From Neisseria wadsworthii 9715 (GTDB lineage: Bacteria; Pseudomonadota; Gammaproteobacteria; Burkholderiales; Neisseriaceae), in assembly GCF_000227765.1 (NCBI RefSeq), contig NZ_JH165159.1, positions 1,803,894-1,867,893 of the forward strand: DNA of 64,000 nucleotides, in the 5' to 3' direction. Under the pieces are notes generated by a model. It saw only the letters and a program-made list of their open reading frames with translations, was not told the DNA's origin and did no database searches. Of this stretch, positions 57,143-64,000 are shown piece after piece; the stretch's first letter is position 1; each line of letters starts with the position of its first letter. A program made the position numbers and the translations under genes.

Positions 57143-57874
57143 TCAAATTTCACGGTAAACATCTTCAAACGGTAGGCGGAAGCGTTCGCCCCAGATGCCT
57201 TTACCTTCTTTGCGGATGCCGCAGGCCACAATCATATTGACTTCCGTACCACGCGGCAAGTTGAGAATGCGCTTGACCATACGGCTATCCAAGCCTTCCA
57301 GCGGGCAGGTATCGTAGCCTTGTTCGGCCATTGCCAGCATAAAGGTTTGCGCTGCCAAGCCGCAGCTTTTATGAACCACCACGCGCATATCCGCTTCGGA
57401 AACTTCCATCACAATCGGGCGGAACAGGCCTATGCCGTAAACAATCATTTTGCGCAACGCGCCGAGCAGACCGAAAAAGCGTGCATAGACAAACGGCATC
57501 AGCTTGCCATAATAACCTTCCCATCTTTTCAAACGGCCCGGCACTTTTTCGGGCGGACTGTTGCGTCTCAAATTGCCCCGTTCGAAATCCAACATGGTCT
57601 GCGCGCGTTCGCGGTATAAATCCTGTCGGGTTACGAACGCCACCATTTGCGTTGCCGTTGTTGCCGCACTTTGGCTCAAACAAGCAACGCCAAGCTTTTT
57701 GAGCGTTGTGGGGTCGGTTATGTGGTAAAACTCGTAAAGCTGCATATTGGAGCTGCTCGGCGCAAGCTGCGCCAACTTCAGGCAAGCGCGCACTTTTTCG
57801 CTGTCGAGTTTTTTATCCGCATCATAATGCCGCACGGAACGACGGTGGTTCAACATATCGGCAAGCATCATCAT
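57143..57874 (-). CDS. Nitroreductase-family oxidoreductase of the cluster
   Basis: The roughly 243-residue protein has the nitroreductase FMN-binding start (MLNHRRSVRHYDADKKL). It also has the helix LKLAQLAPSSSNMQLYEFY and GYDTCPLEGLDSRMVKRIL. A central insertion (RWEGYYGKLMPFVYARFFGLLGALRK) is larger than in simple members. It could oxidise or reduce a polyene or ring intermediate using flavin. The start is uncertain: three consecutive ATG codons (57868-57874) follow a GGGA sequence. Gene context, 16 bases before the LolA-like gene, places it in the operon. Confidence 0.78.
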   Translation of the reverse strand: MMMLADMLNHRRSVRHYDADKKLDSEKVRACLKLAQLAPSSSNMQLYEFYHITDPTTLKKLGVACLSQSAATTATQMVAFVTRQDLYRERAQTMLDFERGNLRRNSPPEKVPGRLKRWEGYYGKLMPFVYARFFGLLGALRKMIVYGIGLFRPIVMEVSEADMRVVVHKSCGLAAQTFMLAMAEQGYDTCPLEGLDSRMVKRILNLPRGTEVNMIVACGIRKEGKGIWGERFRLPFEDVYREI

Positions 57875-57902
57875 AATTCCCGTGCATAACAAACACGCCT
57901 TA

Positions 57903-58340
57903 TTAGGCAGCCTGAAAACTATGATGTTCCCGAACGGCTTTCAACCAGCTATCCGGCGTTTGAAACTGCATTTCACCGCTTTCAAGCGACACAGCTACTT
58001 GAGTGGTGCTGGCTTTGGTTAATTTCTTACCGTTTTCTGCATCCACAATCGTATAATCAATGCGCAGGCAGCTTTCGATTTCTACCACGGCCAAATCCAC
58101 CCGCACTTTCTGGCCGAACACAGCAGGCTTCACATATTTCAGATTGAGCTGCACCACCGGCCAGCTAAAACCTTGCCGCTTCATCTCATTGTAATCATAG
58201 GAAATTTCATTTAAAAATGCGCACCGCGCCACTTCCAAATATTTCACATAATGCCCGTGCCACACAATGTGCATGGCATCGACATCGAAAAACGGCACTT
58301 CCATTTCCGTGCTGTGGCGGCAGTAAACATGTTTAGCCAT
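57903..58340 (-). CDS. Hotdog-fold acyl thioesterase (4HBT/YbgC type)
   Basis: The 145-residue protein has the YbgC/4-hydroxybenzoyl-CoA thioesterase pattern: VPFFDVDAMHIVWHGHYVKYLEVAR, with the catalytic Asp. ATG 58340 overlaps the end of the acyltransferase gene by eight bases. In aryl polyene clusters this thioesterase probably edits or releases acyl chains. An exact Kingella-type uptake sequence AGGCAGCCTGAA (57905-57916) covers its stop codon, which is odd in this genome. Confidence 0.85.
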   Translation of the reverse strand: MAKHVYCRHSTEMEVPFFDVDAMHIVWHGHYVKYLEVARCAFLNEISYDYNEMKRQGFSWPVVQLNLKYVKPAVFGQKVRVDLAVVEIESCLRIDYTIVDAENGKKLTKASTTQVAVSLESGEMQFQTPDSWLKAVREHHSFQAA

Positions 58341-59274
58341 GCGTTTCGTCTTTCCAAAAATCGTAAAAATTAAACCATTGCAAAGGATTTTGCGCGCATT
58401 CCCGCGCCAGCGCATCGGCAAACTGCTGCGCCGCAGCGGCAACTTCCTCATTGCGTTTGCCGCGTTTCCAATCCGCCGTATCTAAAAAGCGGCGCAGTTT
58501 CAAATGATAACGGCCGTTTTGCTTGATGCAGAATAAGGTGTTTACGCGCGTTTTCAACAAAGCCGCCAGCAGCCACGCACCTTGCGGCATATCGGCTTGC
58601 GCGCCCAAAAAATCCACCGCTACGGTTTTTTCACCGCGCACCGGCACACGGTCTGCCGCAATCGCCAGCCATTCGCCCGCATCAATCCGTTTATTCAGTT
58701 CCATCATCAGCGAAGCATCCAAATCCGTTACCTGAATCAGCTGGATTTTATCCGCTCCCGCCTTATTCAAAGCCTCGTTAAATACCTGTGCATGGCGGCT
58801 GTGTACCAACACATTAAGCCGGAAGCCTTTGTGATGCGACACCAGCGCGCGGCACACTTCCACATTACCGAAATGCGAACACACGAAAATTTGCCCGCGC
58901 TGGTTGCGGTTGCCGATTTCGGCATACACGTCGTCGGGATCTTCCAACACCAAATCTTCATAACGGATTTTGCGCTGCCACACGGCAAAGCGGTCGCACA
59001 CCGCCTCGCCAAACGCCACGAACTGCTTGAATACCGGCCAAGTTTCAGGCAACGCGGTTTGCGGAAAAACCGCCTGCAAACGCGCCTGATAGCGGGCAAT
59101 ATTGCGCCGCTGTTTGGGCGCGGTCAAATAAAAATACAGCACCACAAACCAGATGCACGGCTTCATCAGAAACGCAGGCAGATATTTCACCATCAAGGTG
59201 GTAATGCCCAAAAACAGGCGGTTGCCGCGTTCGCTTTGAGCGGCCCAATGTTCGGAATTTCGGGTGTCGGTCAT
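58333..59274 (-). CDS. LpxL-like lysophospholipid acyltransferase of the cluster
   Basis: The 313-residue protein has an N-terminal membrane-associated helix (VKYLPAFLMKPCIWFVVLYFYL) and the LpxL/HtrB-type acyltransferase core. The catalytic His-x4-Glu is visible in SHFGNVEVCRAL, and VDFLGAQADMPQGAWLLA follows. In aryl polyene clusters this type of acyltransferase attaches the polyene to a lipid or sugar anchor. Lipid A acyltransferase activity is a less likely alternative given the context. Confidence 0.85.
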   Translation of the reverse strand: MTDTRNSEHWAAQSERGNRLFLGITTLMVKYLPAFLMKPCIWFVVLYFYLTAPKQRRNIARYQARLQAVFPQTALPETWPVFKQFVAFGEAVCDRFAVWQRKIRYEDLVLEDPDDVYAEIGNRNQRGQIFVCSHFGNVEVCRALVSHHKGFRLNVLVHSRHAQVFNEALNKAGADKIQLIQVTDLDASLMMELNKRIDAGEWLAIAADRVPVRGEKTVAVDFLGAQADMPQGAWLLAALLKTRVNTLFCIKQNGRYHLKLRRFLDTADWKRGKRNEEVAAAAQQFADALARECAQNPLQWFNFYDFWKDETHG

Positions 59275-59423
59275 GTTTTTCAGACAGGCATTTCAATCAA
59301 TTAATGAACCAATCGGTTCGTTATACTTAAGCCAAGCTTGGATATAAGAATATTTGTTGCTGAACAAATGGTTAAATTCTCAGCACACTTTCAGACAGGC
59401 ATACTATCGGCAACAACAGATTA

Positions 59424-60146
59424 TCATTTTTTCCATTGCCCGCTCAAACGCTTATACACCATCTCGCAAAACAGCCTTGCGTGCATTTTGCTGATCAGCA
59501 CATTATCGTCAAACGCGCGGAAATGCGACACGCCGCCGGCTTCGTATTTCACCGGCGTTTTAATCCACACCGGTTTCACGCCGCGCCAATACAGGCGGAT
59601 AAGAATTTCCGTGTCGAAATCCATGCGGTCGCCCACCCGTTCTTCACGCACCACGGCCAGCGCGGGCGCGAGCGGATAAAGGCGGAAGCCGCACATACCG
59701 TCTTTTATATCGGTGGAAAACGTGTGCACCATATTCCAAAAATCGGTGATTTTACGCCCGTAAAGCCGCGATTTAGGCGCATCGCTGCCGTATTGCGGCC
59801 AGCCGCACACCACGGCTTCGGGGTTTGCCTGCGCCGCTTCCAACATCTTGGCCGTGTCGTCCAAACAATGCTGCGCATCGGCATCCACCTGCAAAACATG
59901 GGTATAGCCCTGCTCTTCGGCGTATTTCAACCCGGCTTTCACCGCCGCGCCTTTACCGCCGTTGACCAAGCGGTACACAACATCAATGCCGTCCTGCGCC
60001 GCCAAAGCGTCCAATATCGGTTTGCAGTCCGCCCGCGAACCGTCGTCCACAATCAGCACATCCAAACCAAACCCGCGCATAGCTTGGGCAACTTGGGTGA
60101 TGGTGGTCGGGTGGTTGTAGTGGGGGATTAGGGCTAGGGTTTTCAT
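59424..60146 (-). CDS. GT2-family glycosyltransferase of the cluster
   Basis: The 240-residue GT-A fold protein starts with LALIPHYNHPTTITQVAQAM. The nucleotide-binding aspartates are IVDDGSRAD, and VDADAQH supplies the metal-binding DxD-type motif. The C-terminal WRGVKPVWIKTPVKYEAGGVSHF fits members in aryl polyene clusters. It likely builds part of the anchor to which the polyene is attached. ATG 60146 fits the conserved start. A (TTAA)4 tract lies about 30 bases upstream of it. Confidence 0.85.
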   Translation of the reverse strand: MKTLALIPHYNHPTTITQVAQAMRGFGLDVLIVDDGSRADCKPILDALAAQDGIDVVYRLVNGGKGAAVKAGLKYAEEQGYTHVLQVDADAQHCLDDTAKMLEAAQANPEAVVCGWPQYGSDAPKSRLYGRKITDFWNMVHTFSTDIKDGMCGFRLYPLAPALAVVREERVGDRMDFDTEILIRLYWRGVKPVWIKTPVKYEAGGVSHFRAFDDNVLISKMHARLFCEMVYKRLSGQWKK

Positions 60147-60176
60147 AAACAGGTAAGATGGCACTATATACATTAG

Positions 60177-60192
60177 TTAATTAATTAATTAA
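60177..60192. repeat. (TTAA)4 tetranucleotide tract in the glycosyltransferase upstream region
   Basis: Four tandem TTAA units sit next to TATATAGTG on the minus strand, a possible -10 element. Short tetranucleotide tracts at promoters are a known source of phase variation in Neisseria, but four units is near the lower limit. Confidence 0.6.
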
Positions 60193-60201
60193 GACAGGTA
60201 T

Positions 60202-60249
60202 TTTTCAGACAGGCATAATCCGCAATATCAATGCCCTGCCTGTCTGAAA
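60202..60249. repeat. Inverted TG-wadDUS pair between the ligase and glycosyltransferase genes
   Basis: Copies are at 60202-60216 (reverse) and 60237-60249 (forward), facing each other in the 320-base gap. The remaining part of the gap holds the two palindromes described next. Confidence 0.7.
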
Positions 60250-60360
60250 CCGGCATGATTTAAATAAGGTTGCATTCAAAACCACTCAATCCGCATTTTA
60301 GTTTGTTGTTTTAAAAAGTAAAATAAATATCTCAGGTTAAGCACCTACAACCTTAAATTT

Positions 60361-60432
60361 GTCGGATTCAAGAATCCGACCTACACCTGCTGTTGTTGGA
60401 ATTTACACAGCGGGCGGATATGCAATCCGCCC
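60361..60432. repeat. Two GC-rich palindromes (GTCGGATTC and GGGCGGAT types)
   Basis: GTCGGATTCAAGAATCCGAC (60361-60380) is a perfect palindrome around AA. GGGCGGATATGCAATCCGCCC (60412-60432) is nearly perfect. Such sequences recur as unnamed intergenic repeats in Neisseria and in other genomes. Here they lie directly before a canonical uptake sequence, at the edge of the canonical-DUS segment. Confidence 0.65.
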
Positions 60433-60466
60433 CTACAAAATAACCCGTAGTCGGCAAAGCATTTTT

Positions 60467-62182
60467 TCAGACGGCCTCAAACGCCCCAAACACAATCCGC
60501 CCCGAAGCGCACACCGCTTCATGATTTTCCAGCTTAAACGTCAGCTTATTTTTATCCGCATCGTATTTCAGCTCTGCAAACACTTCATGATGCGGGCACA
60601 GGAATTGCTGGTATTTCAGATTTTCCACGCTCACAACGCTTTGCCGCCCCCAGTCGAACCGTTCGGCTAAATCGCGCACCCATTGCAGTTCAATCACGCC
60701 GGGCACCAGCGGGAAATTGGCGAAGTGTCCGCCGAAATACACCAAGTCCAGCGGCACGCGGCCTTGAAAGCGGTGAGTTTCTGCATTTTCAGACAGGCAT
60801 GGCTGCCATTGCGGGGCGGTTTGTGCTTCGGTAAAGGCCGTCTGAAAATCGGCGGCGGTGATTTTGGATTGGGCATTGCGCGGCAAGGCGTCGGTGAAAC
60901 GCCAGTAGCGCGGCAAAGCCACTGTGTCTTGCGTTGCGGCAAGATGTTTTTTCAATGCCGCCGCCACCGCCGCCCGCCCCTGTTCCTGCAAGGCTTGGAT
61001 GCCGTCTGAATTCAACGCCGCCCACACGGCGGGGCGTTTATGCTGCGGGTGCTGGGCGCAATAGGCATCGGCTATCCATTCATGCGCCAACAGGTCGTGT
61101 TCGATTTGGTTTAGTGACACGCGTTTGTCCTCAAATTTGATAATCCGGTCTTTCCGGCCAAGCAGTAAAAAGCCTTCGGGCTGCATTTCCACCATATCGG
61201 CGGTTTGGAAGCGGCCGTTTGTCCACGGCGATTGCGCCCACAACGCGCCGTCTTCGTCTTGCCCGATTTCCACTGCGGCAAAGGGCTGCCACTCGCGGCG
61301 CTGTCGGCGCGACGCAATCACGCCGGTTTCGGTGCTGCCGTAAATTTCAAAAGGCCGAACGGCATGTTTTTCAAGCAAATCGGCGGTCGCTTCCGGCAAC
61401 GCACCGCCCGCCGACACAATCCCCGCCACTTTGCCGCCCACAGCCTGCCAGTTGCGCGCTTCGCCCAAACGGTTCAACACCGCCGGGCTGGCAATCCACA
61501 CCGATTGCGCGTGCGCCACCGTAGCAGCCAGCAAGGTTTCGGGATACACATTTTGCAGGCGGTCTATCGTCCAGCCCATTGTAAGCGCGAGCGCGAAGCG
61601 GAAGGTAAAACCATACATATGCTGCGGACTGACGCTGCCGACTACGGTTAACCCGTCCTGCCGAAACGGCACAACTTCCGCCAAAACCAAAGCCTCCGCC
61701 TCCATCTGCCCCGCCGTTTTTACCACCACCTGTGCGCCGCCGGTCGAGCCGGATGTTTTCAGACAGGCCTCGGCATCCGCAGGAATCAGCAGATTATCCG
61801 GCATCGCCATTTCAGACGGCATCCCGCTCAAGACCGCGGGAATGTTGCAAACCTTATCGGCATTAAGGCCGTCTGAAAACGCTTTTTCATGCGGCGCATC
61901 CGTCAGCCACACATCCGCCGTGTTGCCCCAATCCACATTATCCTGCGCCAAATTCGGCAGCAACAACACCCTCACCCCCGCATGCCACGCCGCCAACACC
62001 GCACAGGCAAAATATGCGGCATCTTCAAACCACAAAGCGGCGGTTTGCACGTTTTGCGTTTTCAGACGGCCTGAGAGGTCGATAACGGCGCGGTTGAAAT
62101 CGGCGCGTGTCCAATCGGGGCTGGTGGCAATCAAATTATTGGAAAATGTTTTTTGAAGCAATATGTTAGTGAGTGTATTCAT
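60467..62182 (-). CDS. Acyl-AMP ligase fused to a FabZ-like dehydratase (ApeH-ApeI type)
   Basis: The 571-residue protein begins with an ANL adenylating domain: P-loop KTSGSTGGAQVVVK, the YGSTETG motif and the hinge GRKDRIIKFEDKRVS. The last 110 residues form a hotdog dehydratase-like domain with GGHFANFPLVPGVIELQW, carrying the FabZ-type His. In aryl polyene clusters the two activities are often separate proteins, one activating the aryl acid and one dehydrating beta-hydroxyacyl chains. Six canonical uptake sequences and two resident ones lie inside or at the ends, a mosaic. It is one of the longest CDS of the cluster. Confidence 0.88.
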   Translation of the reverse strand: MNTLTNILLQKTFSNNLIATSPDWTRADFNRAVIDLSGRLKTQNVQTAALWFEDAAYFACAVLAAWHAGVRVLLLPNLAQDNVDWGNTADVWLTDAPHEKAFSDGLNADKVCNIPAVLSGMPSEMAMPDNLLIPADAEACLKTSGSTGGAQVVVKTAGQMEAEALVLAEVVPFRQDGLTVVGSVSPQHMYGFTFRFALALTMGWTIDRLQNVYPETLLAATVAHAQSVWIASPAVLNRLGEARNWQAVGGKVAGIVSAGGALPEATADLLEKHAVRPFEIYGSTETGVIASRRQRREWQPFAAVEIGQDEDGALWAQSPWTNGRFQTADMVEMQPEGFLLLGRKDRIIKFEDKRVSLNQIEHDLLAHEWIADAYCAQHPQHKRPAVWAALNSDGIQALQEQGRAAVAAALKKHLAATQDTVALPRYWRFTDALPRNAQSKITAADFQTAFTEAQTAPQWQPCLSENAETHRFQGRVPLDLVYFGGHFANFPLVPGVIELQWVRDLAERFDWGRQSVVSVENLKYQQFLCPHHEVFAELKYDADKNKLTFKLENHEAVCASGRIVFGAFEAV

Positions 62183-62246
62183 TATTTAAATCACTGTTTT
62201 TTATTCATGATCGGGCGGCAGATTCGATGGCTCAAACTATATTAAA

Positions 62247-63251
62247 TCAGTTATCAAGCGGTTTCGATTTCAAAGGCTTTGCCAAACGGTAAACCCTACC
62301 TTTGCCCGTTCCCACCGCTTCCAGCAACCCGGCTTCGGTCAACTCCGCCAGATATTTTCTAACAGTCGCCGCTGATTTTCCGGTCAATTGCTGCGCCCGA
62401 CTGTTGGAAATTTCTGTATTTTCTTCAAGGTAGCGGCGTATCGGCAGATAGGCTTGGCGGGCTTTTTCGCTGACTTTGGCATCTGCAACATCGCTTGTTG
62501 CATCGAATGTGTAAGCTTTCAAGGTTTGCAGAACCATATCAAGTATAAATTCAACAAATACGGTTGAATCATTGGCTTTATCAGCCTCGGCCAAAACGCG
62601 GTAATAGCCCTGCTGATTGCTGTACACCATCGTTTCTACGGGAATCCATGCAAATAAGGGATTCCAGCGGCTCAACATCACACTTTGCCACAATCTGCCT
62701 ATGCGGCCGTTACCGTCTTCAAACGGATGAATCATTTCGATTTCATAATGCACTACGGCACTTTTTACCAACATCGGCGTATCGTCGGTTTCCGCCCATG
62801 CAAATAGTTTTTCCATCAAATCGGGTACAAACTGCGGTCGTGCGCCCATGTGCAGCAATGTACCGTCGGCGGCAAAAATACCGACATCTTTATGCCGAAA
62901 ACCACCTGCTTGGCGGACAATGCCTTCGGTAAGCAAGCCGTGCGCCTTAAGAAAATCGCCGATGCTGTACGGGTTAAAATTCAGGATTTCTTCATACGCA
63001 TCGTAGGCATTTTTCACTTCTTGAATTTCTTTCGGATTACCCAACACCCGCTTGCCGTTGATGATGTCTGTTACTTGTTCTATGGTTAACGAGTTGTTTT
63101 CAATGGCTAAAGACGATTGAATCGAGCGGATGCGGTTTTCTTTACGCAAATGCAGATTGCGTTCGTATTGAAATTGCAGGCGGCCTATGATGTGTGAAAT
63201 TTCTACAATCAGGTTAAGAATATGATTGGTAATACTGAAAGGCGGCTTCAT
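62247..63251 (-). CDS. Fic-domain AMP-transferase with N-terminal inhibitory motif and winged helix
   Basis: The 334-residue protein has the Fic motif HPFEDGNGRIGR (His175 to Arg186), giving AMP transfer from ATP to target hydroxyls. The class II inhibitory helix motif S-x-x-x-E-N is at Ser47-Glu51-Asn52 and should hold it off. A C-terminal winged helix, about residues 280-325 (RAQQLTGKSAATVRKYLAEL), suggests DNA binding. It interrupts the aryl polyene cluster, with its own upstream repeats. It may be a regulator or toxin-like modifier and need not be part of the pigment pathway. Confidence 0.9.
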   Translation of the reverse strand: MKPPFSITNHILNLIVEISHIIGRLQFQYERNLHLRKENRIRSIQSSLAIENNSLTIEQVTDIINGKRVLGNPKEIQEVKNAYDAYEEILNFNPYSIGDFLKAHGLLTEGIVRQAGGFRHKDVGIFAADGTLLHMGARPQFVPDLMEKLFAWAETDDTPMLVKSAVVHYEIEMIHPFEDGNGRIGRLWQSVMLSRWNPLFAWIPVETMVYSNQQGYYRVLAEADKANDSTVFVEFILDMVLQTLKAYTFDATSDVADAKVSEKARQAYLPIRRYLEENTEISNSRAQQLTGKSAATVRKYLAELTEAGLLEAVGTGKGRVYRLAKPLKSKPLDN

Positions 63252-63302
63252 GGCGGTGTTTCCTGATATTCAGGCGGCACAAATTGAAATATTGAATTAT
63301 AC

Positions 63303-63345
63303 CGCTTATTTTATCGCTCATTATATCGCTTATTTTATCGCTTAT
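63303..63345. repeat. 12-base direct repeats upstream of the fic gene
   Basis: Units CGCTTATTTTAT, CGCTCATTATAT, CGCTTATTTTAT and a partial fourth follow in tandem. On the minus strand they end right at a perfect TATAAT (63296-63301), about 45 bases upstream of the fic ATG. They could be binding sites for the Fic winged helix, or spacer repeats that vary in number. Confidence 0.65.
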
Positions 63346-63372
63346 CTCTTGCCTATCCGCCCTTATCTCAAG

Positions 63373-63459
63373 AGGCCGTCTGAAAAGCTAACCTGCTTCG
63401 GAAATAGTCAAAATATCGGTTTCATACATCCGTCCCGCCATTCAATTTGCAGACGGCCT
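63373..63459. repeat. Canonical uptake sequences between fic and the membrane protein
   Basis: AGGCCGTCTGAA is exact at 63373-63384 and one base off at 63448-63459 (reverse), facing each other as a terminator-like pair for the upstream minus-strand gene. This pair uses the canonical dialect, whereas most other terminators in the window use the resident one. Confidence 0.7.
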
Positions 63460-63998
63460 CAAACCTTCAACACCACTTTCCGATAAACCCACTCCCCCAC
63501 AAACAGCACGCCCATCAAGATATACGAAAAAATGCCCGTATAAAGCGCCCACCAATCATGCCTGTCTGAAAATGCCAGCAGCGCGGAGGTGGCGGCGTTG
63601 AAGATAAAAAAGCCGCACCAGATTTGGGTTACCCGGCGGGTATAGCGCACGCCTTCGGGCGGGAGGTCGGGGTTTTGCAGGCGGGCGAGGCGTTCGATCA
63701 GGGTTTGTTTGGCAAACAGGCTGGCGCCGAACACGGCGAGCATCAACAAGTTTACGGCCACGGGATACCAATACATGGAATCAGACCGTCTGAAAACAAT
63801 CACTAAGGCAAAAAAGGCGGCAAGCAGCAAGGAAACGGCTTGCTGGGAGCGGGTTTTCTGCATTGCTGCGCGTATCAGCCACAAGGCGCACATGGCGGCG
63901 GCAAGCCAGAAAAACGCACCGTGTTCGCGGCCGTAATACCACAGTAAGGGATAGGCGATACTGACTATGGCGAGCAAAACTTGGCCGATGATTTTCAT
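63459..63998 (-). CDS. COG4648-like membrane protein of aryl polyene clusters
   Basis: The 179-residue integral membrane protein has about five helices, with segments IRAAMQKTRSQQAVSLLL and the conserved PPEGVRYTRRVTQIWCGFFIFN. The second segment matches the hypothetical membrane protein found next to the acyl-AMP ligase in aryl polyene clusters. The function is unknown. Its start codon lies two bases from the right edge, so the rest of the cluster, presumably with more ACP, ketoreductase and dehydratase genes, continues outside the window. A resident uptake sequence encodes FSDRH near residue 142. Confidence 0.8.
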   Translation of the reverse strand: MKIIGQVLLAIVSIAYPLLWYYGREHGAFFWLAAAMCALWLIRAAMQKTRSQQAVSLLLAAFFALVIVFRRSDSMYWYPVAVNLLMLAVFGASLFAKQTLIERLARLQNPDLPPEGVRYTRRVTQIWCGFFIFNAATSALLAFSDRHDWWALYTGIFSYILMGVLFVGEWVYRKVVLKV

Positions 63999-64000
63999 AT

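Overview
This window comes from a Neisseria chromosome. The best clue is the DNA uptake sequence (DUS). Dozens of copies of TGCCTGTCTGAA occur singly or as inverted pairs that form terminators. As I recall, this 12-mer is the dialect called TG-wadDUS (Neisseria wadsworthii and relatives), not the meningococcal/gonococcal GCCGTCTGAA. A PilW gene and neisserial housekeeping genes agree. A complete mreBCD-mrdA-rodA operon plus rodZ predicts a rod-shaped cell, because coccoid neisseriae have lost this set. There are no rRNA, tRNA, CRISPR, phage or IS genes that I can recognise.

Layout. 1-3.1 kb: rodZ (cut by the left edge), pilW, rlmN, ndk. 3.2-10.8 kb: zapE, then gatC-gatA-gatB on the minus strand, interrupted between gatA and gatB by a DpnII-like GATC restriction-modification island (controller, MutH/Sau3AI-type endonuclease, a DpnA-like and a Dam/DpnM-like methyltransferase, and a very acidic 68-residue protein). 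11-17.3 kb: mreBCD, mrdA, rodA and a MarC-family gene. 17.4-20.3 kb: trkA/trkH. 20.6-28.4 kb: class I fumarase, rhodanese, M24 aminopeptidase, PAP2 phosphatase, a DUF533 protein and a two-component system with a META lipoprotein between its regulator and kinase. 28.7-38 kb: mltB, pnp, feoAB plus a small Cys-rich FeoB partner, and leuS. MITE-like repeats occupy several intergenic spaces.

38.6-64 kb: a small TonB-C-like periplasmic protein, a three-gene ACP-ketosynthase-ketosynthase-like set, then prfA, tpx, two envelope proteins and an ABC-F ATPase. From 46.7 kb to the right edge lies a minus-strand aryl polyene / dialkylresorcinol (flexirubin-like) cluster: ketosynthase, DUF3261 lipoprotein, flavin-dependent halogenase homologue, RND/MMPL exporter, PchB-like chorismate mutase/isochorismate lyase, BtrH-type acyl transferase, DarB, DarA, LolA-like carrier, nitroreductase, thioesterase, LpxL-like acyltransferase, GT2 glycosyltransferase, acyl-AMP ligase fused to a FabZ-like dehydratase, an intercalated Fic AMP-transferase gene, and a COG4648-like membrane protein. 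The cluster continues beyond the window.

Two segments (about 7.7-9.6 kb and 60.4-63.4 kb) carry canonical GCCGTCTGAA uptake sequences, instead of or mixed with the resident dialect. They hold exactly the two most transferable cargoes here, the R-M island with gatA and the ligase/Fic end of the pigment cluster, and point to import from other neisseriae. Single copies of Simonsiella-, Kingella- and Eikenella-type variants add to the mosaic.
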